From assembly GCA_003550305.1 (NCBI GenBank), contig QKYT01000343.1, positions 31,719 to 61,840 of the forward strand: a DNA stretch of 30,122 bases, in the 5' to 3' direction. Below the pieces are notes generated by a model that ran no database searches, was not told where the DNA came from, and saw only the letters and a list, made by a program, of their open reading frames with translations. This DNA is from Glomus cerebriforme (lineage: Eukaryota; Glomeromycota; Glomeromycetes; Glomerales; Glomeraceae). Shown here one piece after another: positions 20,622 through 29,406 of the stretch (positions are counted from its first letter, which is position 1; each line of letters starts with the position of its first letter). A program made the translations under genes and the position numbers.

Positions 20622-22948
20622 ATGGCTCAAGAAAATGATCAATCTCCTAATAATTCCGACGCAAATCAAAATACGAAACAGGCGTTCGAAAAATCACCGA
20701 ATGTTTTGTCAAAGTTTGAAAAATTATCTAAAAGCGTTTCTCAGATCAAATGTCGGATAATTACCGTTGATGAGATAGTTACCGTCGTTAATACGAAAGA
20801 TAAAGGTTTGTCAAATTTAATGATATTTAAAGTTATTTTGTTATTCTTATATTTAATCTTCTTTTTTAGTTATCAATGAATTGCGGGAAAGTATAAAAGA
20901 GAAAGATGATAAAATAAAAGGTTTTACTACACAGAACGACGTTTTACTTGAAGCTTGTACGGCTCTTTCACAGCAATCGCGAGAATTGAGTCAACAGAAT
21001 AAGGAAACTCTAATGGGAGTTCAACAGGAACTTCACACTGTAAAAGCAGAGAATGCGAAACTCATTGATGAAAATTGTAAGCTAAAAAAGAAAGTAGAAT
21101 CTCTTCAAGTTGGTACTTCAAATATTAATTTATGTCTTGTTTCTTATTAATTATTTATTTACTAACTCTTTCAATGTATGCTCAGGAAAAAGCCCAAAAA
21201 GATAAGAATAACATACTTATTGCCGAAGATAATACGCTTAGGGCCGAAGTAGCGTCACTTAAGGTATATAATGTTTAACATTATACTCGTAAATGAATTT
21301 ATTTACTGATAATATCTTTTGTTTTAATAGAATGAGAACATAAAACTCCGTGAGGAGCTTCAGCAACAAACAAAAAATAATAATAACAAACTCAATATTG
21401 AGAACGAACAGCTTAAAAATGAAGTAAAGAAACTTAAGGTATGATATATAATATTCATTACTTTCTTTATTTAAATAGCGAAAATCATTTATTAATTTAC
21501 AAGTATTTTTTCTTCACAGTTTGAGAACACAAAACTAAGAAAAGAGGTGCAAGCCACCTTTAATGATAAGACGGAAAAGGTTGATAGTTCAGAAAAGAAG
21601 GTCGAAGAATTGCGAAAAGCCCTTGAACAGAAGTATGAACATTAACTTTAAAATATAATCTCAATACTTTGTATTTTCTTTTACCTTTAACCAATTCGTT
21701 TTTTTTTATTATATGATCTGTTATAGTGAAGAAGAACGTAAAACCGCCGAGCTCGCTATTATTAAAATTAAAGAAGAGTATGAAGATCAAATCAAAAAAC
21801 TGAAATCTGAATTACAAGATGCAGAGGATCGAGAACTTGAGCTTGAAATGTATTCAGTCCTTATAAAAGAAAGATATACTGTTTGTGAAACATTAACTAA
21901 TGATCTGGAAAAGAAACTTACTGGATGTGAGGAAGTTGTTAATGATCTTGAAAAAGAACTCAATAATTGTGAATCTCAAATAGATGTATTAGAAACGAAA
22001 CTTGCAGAACGTGATTCTCTGGTGGCGGACCTCAATAAAAAACTCACCGAACGTGATTCTCATGTGGCGGACCTCAATAAGAAACTCACCGAACGTGATT
22101 CTGTAGTGATGGACCTCAATAAGAAACTCACCGAACGTGATTCTCTAGTGATGGACCTCAATAAGAAACTCACCAAACGTGACTCTCTAGTGACGGACCT
22201 CAATAATAAACTCACAGAACGTGATTCCCTAGTGAGGGATCTCAATAAGAAACTATCAGAACGTGATTCCCTAGTGAGAGATCTCAATAAGAAACTATCA
22301 GAACGTGATTCTCTGGTGGCGAATCTCAATAAGAGACTCACAGAACGTGACCCTTTGGTAGTTGATCTTGATAAGAAACTTGCGGAACGTGATATGAATT
22401 TCGAAAAAAAACTTGCTGAACGTGATTCACGAGTTACGGATCTCGAACGAAAACTTTCAGAACGTAATTCTGCAGTGATGGATTTCGAAAAACAACTCGC
22501 GGATGATAGGGCACATTTTAAGAGAATCAAAGATAAAATGCAATTTAATGAGAGAGCTAAGGTAAGTTGAATCTCATATTCGGATATAACTTGTTTAAAT
22601 TTCTCAATTTGTGAGTTTGATCTTGTATGTCCAACATTTAATTTTGACAAAAGGCAAATTTATGTTGGGGCATAGTTCACAATATATATATAGATATAAT
22701 TATTCATTTTAAAGATAAGTGTTCTTAATTTAATATATTGAAAATATTAATCTTTATTATTTTAACAATTAATTTTAATTAATGTTATTTAGGCAAAATC
22801 GGAGAAACGAATATCATTTTTGGAAAGTGAAATAGTTAGATTACGAAAGATAATGGCTGTAGAAAACAATAATCTACAATCAACAAAAAACAATAATGAG
22901 CCAATTTCTACAGCATCTACTCCTGAACCAATGGAAGTAGCTGATTAA
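20622..22948 (+). CDS. Coiled-coil protein with tandem 14-residue repeats
   Basis: Hypothetical, almost wholly coiled-coil protein. Seven exons: 20622-20805, 20870-21108, 21186-21263, 21331-21438, 21520-21632, 21727-22561, 22793-22948. Phases close to 570 aa; the exon 2 donor (GTTGGT) is the weakest. The start is the ATG of MAQENDQSPNN. Apart from a short disordered N-terminus, a short coiled-coil-free stretch and a Ser/Thr/Pro tail ending TPEPMEVAD, the chain is heptad-rich (NEQLKNEVKKLK, EEYEDQIKKLKSEL). Exon 6 carries about twelve units of the type KLTERDSLVMDLNK; 14 residues are exactly two heptads, so the coil register is kept. No enzymatic motif, signal peptide or membrane segment is visible. 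Resemblance to the many long coiled-coil proteins of these fungi is general only; a cytoskeletal or scaffold role would be a guess. It is divergent from zuotin. Confidence 0.85.
21998..22491 (+). repeat. 42-bp coding minisatellite (about 12 units)
   Basis: In-frame tandem repeat encoding units such as KLAERDSLVADLNK, KLTERDSVVMDLNK and KLSERDSLVRDLNK. The middle units (about 22020-22330) are nearly identical at the DNA level (AACGTGATTCTCTAGTGA-type cores). Units at the 3' end are diverged and one is shortened to about 11 residues (KLAERDMNFEK). The gradient suggests expansion in the middle by unequal exchange or slippage. The repeat also leaves the minus strand open, producing a spurious Arg/Ser-rich 196-codon frame. 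Confidence 0.9.
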
Positions 22949-23746
22949 TAATTTTTGATTTAATTATTGGAAAGTAAATATAATTATTCACATTTAAATA
23001 GCTATAAATTTTTTTATTATCTTTGTTTTTAAAATTATGTAAATAAAAGAATTGTCAGATTAAAATTATTATTTAATCAAATTTTCGATTTTTGATTCAC
23101 AATTTGAAGAAAAGTTACAGAAGCATCTTAATTAAATTATCAAAGTTGTCATTAATTTATAATATTTTATTTGGGTCAATTCCGAATTTAGTGTGAAAGG
23201 GGAACGAATAATATAATTCTACACTGTGAAGCATAGTGAGGAATTATCTTACCCGTTAATTATACTTAACCCAATAAATCATCAACGGAATACAATCACG
23301 TGTCAGCGCATAACTCCGCATAACGCTGGTAAAAAATCACGTGATATAAGAATTTTCTGGTGCGCTGGACCGCTAAAATGTCATAAATACATGTGATGCA
23401 TTTATCAATAATTAAAGTAGATTAAAAGAAACATCGTTCAAGTAATAAATTTTGGTTTGCAATTAGTTTTGTAAGTTACAAAAACATCATTATGGTCAGA
23501 AATAGGGCATGTAACATAAATCACTCAGCATGTATAATAATAGTTCACAGTCATTAGCATAAACGTCATATATTACAAACAAAGTCCTAAACGTTTGTAT
23601 TTATTTTGCGCGTTACATTATGCTACTATCGTGTCAATAAAAATTTTTTCTTGACAAAGGTAACCGACATGAAAAATTCATGAAAATTTTTTTCATCTAT
23701 TATAACTCGAATTTTGAATTATTCCATCTCATATAAAATTCGAAGC
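22949..23746. other. Intergenic stretch with paired CACGTG sites
   Basis: No gene is recognised. Two CACGTG sites 41 bp apart (23297-23302 and 23338-23343, the second in ATCACGTGAT) lie in a short GC-richer patch that also has GCGCATAAC/CCGCATAACG repeats and GGTGCGCTGGACCGC. This could be a transposon terminus or a promoter remnant. Confidence 0.4.
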
Positions 23747-25350
23747 TTTTAGCCAAAATTACTGGACTTAGAAAAGAGAATGCTAAGGTCAAAGCTAAGA
23801 ATATCAAAATTAAACTGAGAATGTAAATTAAAGTATGCTTTAGAAGAACATGAAGCTAGTTAGATTCATGAATCTAGAGCAGAAAGATAAAGACCAACCT
23901 TGATAATATCAAGGAAATCAAACAATCTCCAGCTAATATCAGTATTTCTCCCAAATAAATTCTGACAATACTCCTAAACAGGTAGAATATACATCTGATA
24001 ACACATCCAATTCTGATATATGTCAATCTATTCGCACAGAGGAGATTGATGATTTTGTGGATTCGAAATATAAGGAAAGGATTAGTATCAAGATAAGAGA
24101 AAAAACAAAGAAAAGAAGCTTAAATCCCAAAACTTACCTTCACTTAATTATAATACTTCAATACAATCTAAGTTGGCTGAAAAGCGTGACAAAAATCCTA
24201 AAAATTTGTTGAGTTGACCAAACGAAAATCCTAAAAATTTATCATATATATAATATAAAAATAGAACAGGGTGTAATCCATTATTTACAAACTGGATATA
24301 AAGCCTTTGTCTCAATGTAATCATAATCCAGCATCTTTGGTCAAATCTTATAAAACAAAGAATAATATCGGCAAAATTTAGCTTTATTATATCAAAAAGC
24401 AGATAATGGAAAATTTATATTGATATAATTTTATAGCTAATGGAAAAGTAAAGATTCATAAGCTGTATCAGAAATCGGAATAAGTGGATCAATATTGTGC
24501 TAGTTCTATTTTAAGTTTAAATTAAAAATATTATAAGTTATGTAACCTCAAAAATGTCAAATCAAAATACCCTGCTAAATAATGCAAATTCATTAGCAAA
24601 GATAGATTTTACGCCTATTACTTATAAAACCAAACCTAATCCAGAATTAATTATCGAATCCATGTTTGAGTAACTATAGATATACTAAGCAAATTCCTGG
24701 GAATATGTATGCTAATTGCCTGATTAGTAAGGAAGACTAGCGAATGATGAAATGTAGTGTGTGATAAAATGGTAATCCAGGGATCAGTTGTTCACTATAT
24801 CCCTCTTTAGCATTTGAAACCTTGTCTACAGTATTCTTAAAAATCTAGGGAATAATAACGTCAAGGATAAAGGATTTACAAAGGTTGTTAAATGTTCGCA
24901 ATGTGGAGAAGATATTCTTTCGCTTAATTTTGAGGCATTTACCATGTTATTCTGTGTCGTAGGGAATATATTGATTTTCTATTTACACAGCAAAATAATA
25001 GTCTCTTTGCTAATTGCATTGCAATAATTAAACCTGTGGTCTCTGAATAAAGATTTTTATATTATCACAATCAAGTACTTTATCAATAATTAGGAGAATG
25101 TGCAATTAACTTCAAATGAATTAACCAGTAATCCAAGAAAAGAATCAAGGGATACATGGATGGAGAGGTCAATGAGGAGAAGAAAATAGAAATTCTCTTT
25201 AGCAGTAGAAAATAAACTAACATAAAACTCAATATTTTCCTTAGGGACATTCTGGATAAAAGGAAACCGATTGCAAAAAAACTTCCTCAAAGTCATCCAA
25301 ATTCGCGTTTTTAAACACATCAAAATCTTCAAAATTTTCATCTTTAAGTA
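23747..25350 (+). pseudogene. Decayed member(s) of a lineage-specific coiled-coil/zinc-finger repeat family
   Basis: A long plus-strand run of broken coding sequence. In order, reading across frames: GLRKENAKVKAKNIKIKLRM (coiled coil), HIQF-like debris, RTEEIDDFVDSKYKERIS followed by IKIREKTKKRSLNPKTYLH, ALLYQKADNGKF-like text near 24390, LLNNANSLAKIDFTPITYKT, MKCSVCDKMVIQGSVVHYIP, VVKCSQCGEDILSLNFEAF, and MDGEVNEEKKIEILFSSRK with ILDKRKPIAKKLPQ near 25150-25290. Many stops and frameshifts lie between the pieces. The CxxC pairs (CSVC, CSQC) suggest a former zinc-binding module. From memory, proteins with a KENAK/AEN coiled coil followed by a DFVDSKYKE(R)-like helix are abundant in Rhizophagus genomes; I cannot confirm this by search. 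One composite gene or several nested relics are both possible. Confidence 0.6.
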
Positions 25351-25701
25351 CGAACTTCATGGGATTTAGTTTCCCCCCAAACGAGATCCAATCTTCATTT
25401 TAGTTTCTGAGGAATTTGGACGAAAACTTGGATATTTATTTGAGGAGCCTGGGCATCCTGTAAAATCTGTAATTTTTTTTTTATCTTCGTCAAACATCTT
25501 TTTTTTTTATCTGCGGATAATACCACGATAGGTTAGAAATTAGTCAGGATTACACATATTTACTGCATACACTCACAAAATTGTGAATTTTATGAGTTCG
25601 AATTTTTTTGTCAGGTATATATAATGACACTCCTGGGAACTTATACTAAACTTACCAAATACCAATCTACGTCATTTTTCCAATCGGGCGCACAAGTATG
25701 C
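25351..25701. other. Intergenic/degenerate stretch
   Basis: May contain the tail of the decayed family (a plus frame around 25395-25460 reads LVSEEFGRKLGYLFEEPGHP) and then T tracts. A plus open frame begins with ATG at 25624, but it runs through the foldback element and has no recognisable feature, so it is not called as a gene. Confidence 0.35.
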
Positions 25702-25861
25702 ATTAAATTCATTAAAGGGCAAATTTATCCTGTTCCAGGGTATAGGCTCTCATCCTGTTCTTGCAACTGTATTAATCACGTGATATTTACTCAAAAAAAA
25801 TTATTTATACAGGGTGTACAGGATAATAGCCTATACCTGGGGAATGCCCTTCATTAAATTG
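25702..25861. mobile_element. Foldback / MITE-like element with about 50-bp inverted arms
   Basis: The left arm (25702-25756) and right arm (25817-25861) are imperfect reverse complements. AAAGGGC pairs with GCCCTT, CCAGGGTATAGGCT pairs with AGCCTATACCTGG, and ATCCTGT pairs with ACAGGAT. The left arm has a roughly 8-bp insertion. The loop holds a palindromic ATCACGTGAT (25775-25784) and an A tract. There is no coding capacity. This is the form of a non-autonomous foldback element; target-site duplications are not obvious. Confidence 0.6.
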
Positions 25862-25999
25862 TACGATCACGTGTTGTGACGGTTTAACTATTTTTAGAAG
25901 CGGGTTGTTCCAATTTCCGATATTTATTTTGTCCGATTACAACGTGTTAAATGGTTTATATCACGTGATGAGTTTGAATCCACAATTAACTTTCTGGGC

Positions 26000-26130
26000 T
26001 TGATCCTGTGAGATATCTGCAATAATTCTTCGGCGTTCTCTGTCTTAGCTTCGCATTCTCGGGCTTAACCTTAGTATATTCGGCGTTAACCAGATTGCAT
26101 GCTGCGTTCGATAATATTTTATACAAGATA
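26000..26130 (-). pseudogene. Coiled-coil relic (minus strand)
   Basis: The minus strand reads NAEYTKVKPENAKLRQ and then, one frame over, AKTENAEELLQISHRIKPRK. Both belong to the same kind of AEN/KLRQ coiled coil as the relic at 23747-23830, so this is another decayed copy of that repeat module, in opposite orientation. It is frameshifted once, and the open frame upstream of it (to 26264) is low-complexity. Confidence 0.45.
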
Positions 26131-26243
26131 GGGATTATTCTTTTCGGAATGATCATTAACAATGTTAACCGTTTTTTCCGAATTTTTATTAAAAAAAAAA
26201 AATAAATACAGAAGTTACGCAGAAAACCTACGTTATATCGTTT

Positions 26244-26590
26244 ATGGATAATATTTTTCAACATAAATCGTAAGCGTGAATCAAGTAAGAGATTAGAAGA
26301 AATTTTTCAATAAAAAGACGACAAAATCTTGGAAATCAAAGAAAAACTTCCCGTGATTAATAAGAATACTGAGATTTTATGTCAATTTTGGAAGAATCAA
26401 ATCATTAATGTCAATAACAAAATTGAAACTTTAAGATCTGAATAAAAATGAAAAAATTCAAATTCCAAGGGAAATAAAAATAGCCATGGTAATCAAAGAA
26501 GATTGGAGTAAACAATATAGTGAATGCAAGGAAGATTACATACGTATGAACGATCTCGTGAACAATAATTCTTTTCTTTCCTTTCATTGA
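26244..26590 (+). pseudogene. Broken coiled-coil protein gene
   Basis: Starts with ATG at 26244 (MDNIFQH). It then shifts frame by one base near 26267 and reads NRKRESSKRLEEIFQ, an in-frame TAA (26311-26313), KDDKILEIKEKLPVINKNTE and FWKNQIINVNNKIETLRS. It shifts again near 26440 and continues NKNEKIQIPREIKIAMVIKE, DWSKQYSECKEDYIRMNDLV to a TGA. Heptad-like spacing suggests a coiled coil. With two frameshifts and one stop in about 115 codons it is most likely a pseudogene. I do not recognise the family. Confidence 0.5.
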
Positions 26591-26599
26591 TATACAGTA

Positions 26600-27826
26600 A
26601 GTATCATGTAATTGAATTTAAATGAAACAAGTCATTTAACATTTTCATTTATATTTTATTGAGGTATTTTTTATTCTTTTTATTAATTTTTCTATTCAAC
26701 ATGTATATTATTTGTAATACTGTAATTTTTTATCACTTTTCAATTATATACTAGAATTTAATGGCTCGAATAACTACTGTAAGCCAGCAAAACTCGTTCA
26801 TGTAAAATGTAAAATGTAAAATTGTGTAAATACTTACACTATTTAGGAAACAAATTCAATCTTTTCAGGAATCAATGGTTCAGTCAAATAGAAAATTCTT
26901 TATTTATGTGAACTCTAAAAATAAAACCTGTTTTACGAACAATATCAAATTTTAGGGTAGTAAATTTCTGTCGGTTTTGTTGTTACACTAAACTTTTAGT
27001 ACTTTAGTGCGTCATCAGAAATGTTTGGGAAAATGTCCGCATAATTTTGATTGCGAAAATTTTTTAATATTTTAAAATCATTTTTTTAAAAAAAAAAAAT
27101 TCACACACTATACTCAAAGTACACTGTACTGTATCCATTTTTTAAAAATATCACGTATTACAGTACTTTATTTTTGTATATGATCAGACTAATTTGGTAA
27201 ACTTTAAAATCAAGCGCGTGATTTATAATCATCGACAACATTTTTCTTTCTTTCCATATTTGAATTCATGGTATTGTTTATAAGAATAATGATTCAGCTA
27301 AAAACTTTAATTTCTGCGCGAAAAAATAACCCTATTTTTACTCAAATCACGCTAAACAACATATCATATATATTGATCACTTTTTGATAATTATAATAAA
27401 ACAAATGTTTTAATGTAATTGTTTCTTTGCGTATATATTATACTTGAAATACTGTACATCTTCAAAACTCTTTAAAGTACAGCGCGAAAATTTAAATCAG
27501 AATACATTGGTTATATTATGTGATTGGTCTTTGAGAAAAAGAATTCAAATTTTACAAATACAAATTGGTTGAGGGACTCAAATTTATTTGTTCCCCTTTC
27601 TCAGCATTCCCTCTAAAAGGCCTAAATTATTTTTTTTTCATTGTATAAAAAAGTTATCTATATAAAAAGACCATTTCATATTGTATATCATTTCGCTAAT
27701 AGTTATAAAAAAGTTTGCGATTACCTTTAATTCTGCATGAAGTTTAAAATATTATTATAATATAAACATTTAAACTCAACGAAAAAATCCATTAATTCAC
27801 TTAAAAAAAAAAAAATCTCGTGATAA
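26600..27826. other. Intergenic stretch dense in TACTGTA motifs
   Basis: No gene is recognised. TACTGTA/TACAGTA occurs at 26718, 26775, 27127, 27159 and 27450 (and 26593 just outside). A short tandem AATGTAAA run is at 26803-26820. The last 170 bp contain TATATAAAAAG (27658-27668) and an A tract just before the next ATG; this would be the upstream region of the hairpin-protein gene. Confidence 0.45.
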
Positions 27827-28810
27827 ATGAACGAAACTAATAATCGGGAACAAGAATTTCTTGAACCGCCGAATCATGATGTTTTTCATGTTCATGATGA
27901 TTTAAAACATATTCTTTTGTACTTTAAGAAGTGTGAAGTTATTATAACAGATATTCCTTTTATTAAAGAAAAAATGCGAGATATTTTAGATCAAGGATTA
28001 AATTTTCATGCTTACTTACAAAGGTCCATTTCTCATAGTAATAAACTTGAGATGCATTCTGAAGGTGCGATTAATTATTTCGAACTTTTCGAGGATCCAA
28101 ATATCGACCAGAACCGTATTTCAGGTGTTTTGAACATGCTTTATGAGTCCACTCAAGTAAATGAAAGGGAGACTAGAGAAATAAAAGAAGGATATACTTC
28201 AATTCATAGAAGATTGAAAGAAATTAATGATGAAATTTATAAATACGAGAAGACGACTGAAGAAAAGATAAAATCTTTAAGAATGGAAAAAGAAGACTTG
28301 GAAGAAGACTTGAAATCCGTGAAGAACATGATCTCATTTTTTTTTATGATTGGATTTATTCTAGCCATTTTACAAATTGTCATTGAACAAAATATCTTTA
28401 TGATTACCTCTATTATAGCAGTGGTCTTAGCGTTTATATTCCTCAAATGTAACACTAACAGGGATATCAAAATCCGAAAGGTCGAAAGAGAAATAAATGA
28501 TTTAGATTATACAAGGAATTTAATAAATACCTCAAGAAGAGAAATTGAAATACATGAAATTTATGACAAAATGGTACCTTTGATAAAAAAAATGGGAGCT
28601 TATAACGGTTATTGGGATTCTCAATTATCTTTATTAGAACAAATTATTAGGGATTTCAATATTAATACTGATCGGGAACGAAATTTTACAATGAGACCTA
28701 TGAAAGAAAGATGGAAAGAAGTAAGGAGATCATGTGACAGTTATACCAGAACCGCACGTCAAATTATCAAGGATGTTGATAATGATGATGACGTTCTAAT
28801 ACATGGTTAG
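27827..28810 (+). CDS. Helical protein with central membrane hairpin, possible alpha-pore-forming (ClyA/XaxA-like) architecture
   Basis: Complete single-exon gene, 327 aa, ATG at 27827. No signal peptide. Residues 20-110 are predicted helical. Residues 112-166 form a highly charged coiled coil (RRLKEINDEIYKYEKTTEEK). Residues 169-207 are two hydrophobic segments separated by a short polar turn (FFFMIGFILAILQIVIE, then FMITSIIAVVLAFIFLKC). Residues 211-250 are a second charged coiled coil. A C-terminal helical part has YWDSQLSLLEQII and MKERWKEVRRSCDSYTRTA. A long helix, hydrophobic hairpin, long helix and a Trp-containing tail are the plan of alpha-helical pore-forming proteins of the ClyA/XaxA/HBL group. 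That reading rests on architecture only. An ordinary two-pass membrane coiled-coil protein is an equal alternative. It is followed 600 bp later by a partial gene of similar plan. Confidence 0.8.
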   Translation: MNETNNREQEFLEPPNHDVFHVHDDLKHILLYFKKCEVIITDIPFIKEKMRDILDQGLNFHAYLQRSISHSNKLEMHSEGAINYFELFEDPNIDQNRISGVLNMLYESTQVNERETREIKEGYTSIHRRLKEINDEIYKYEKTTEEKIKSLRMEKEDLEEDLKSVKNMISFFFMIGFILAILQIVIEQNIFMITSIIAVVLAFIFLKCNTNRDIKIRKVEREINDLDYTRNLINTSRREIEIHEIYDKMVPLIKKMGAYNGYWDSQLSLLEQIIRDFNINTDRERNFTMRPMKERWKEVRRSCDSYTRTARQIIKDVDNDDDVLIHG

Positions 28811-29406
28811 CGAACATATGTAGTTAGAAAATTATATACACTATATATATAAACTTGTCGCGTCTATTATTTTTATTTTTCTATTTTATTCTTATTATTA
28901 AATAAAATATCTGCGATTTGTTAAAATTATAATATGATTATATGCATTAATTCTCTTGTTTATTCTTAATCTCGTTTTTTTTTCTTGTTTTCAAGAGTGA
29001 AATTATTATCGACGTTTTCAAAAAGGTATGGGTTAGTGTAAGCTGACACATGTAAATGAAAAAAAAAATCATCAGATGATTGAACGCTTCTTTGATAAGA
29101 ATTTAAAAGAAAACTGGACGAAGATTGGTAATCAATAGCCAAAAACAACGATAAATCAACCGTAAAAAAAATGCACGTCTTAGTAATAACAGTACTAACG
29201 CGAATCATTGTTTTTTAGGGAGTTCCTTTTTAAAAAGGGTAACAAATTATGCATTATGTGATAATTAGAATGTTCGATATCACGATCTGTGAAATTATAA
29301 TATTTAAACACGATGAAATATTTTGTATATTGACATAAAAAAAAAAAAATTTCATTTTTTTTTCTACTTTAAAATTTCCAAAACAAAAAACTTTTATTTA
29401 TTCGAC
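28811..29406. other. Intergenic stretch between the two hairpin-protein genes
   Basis: A/T-rich with an AATAAA-like signal near 28900 for the upstream gene. The minus strand holds an 80-codon frame (29208-28966), listed separately with low confidence. A long A run at 29338-29350 followed by T-rich sequence precedes the next ATG. Confidence 0.4.
28966..29208 (-). CDS. Small uncertain ORF, 80 aa
   Basis: Starts with a true ATG (29208) and reads MIRVSTVITKTCIFFTVDLS, with a moderately hydrophobic N-terminus, a Ser/Phe-rich middle and a basic KKKKRD end. Codon choice is not clearly non-random. No family, no clear signal-peptide cleavage site and no supporting homologue are visible. It may be a chance frame in the gap between two plus-strand genes. 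Confidence 0.2.
   Translation of the reverse strand: MIRVSTVITKTCIFFTVDLSLFLAIDYQSSSSFLLNSYQRSVQSSDDFFFHLHVSAYTNPYLFENVDNNFTLENKKKKRD

Noticed and set aside
22060..22650. 196-codon minus-strand open frame rich in Arg and Ser
   Set aside because: It is the antisense of the 42-bp coding repeat; periodicity of a stop-free unit keeps it open. The plus-strand exon fits splice phases and coiled-coil register.
25624..25857. 77-codon plus-strand frame with several Cys residues
   Set aside because: It runs through the foldback element; its open state follows the inverted arms rather than protein constraint.
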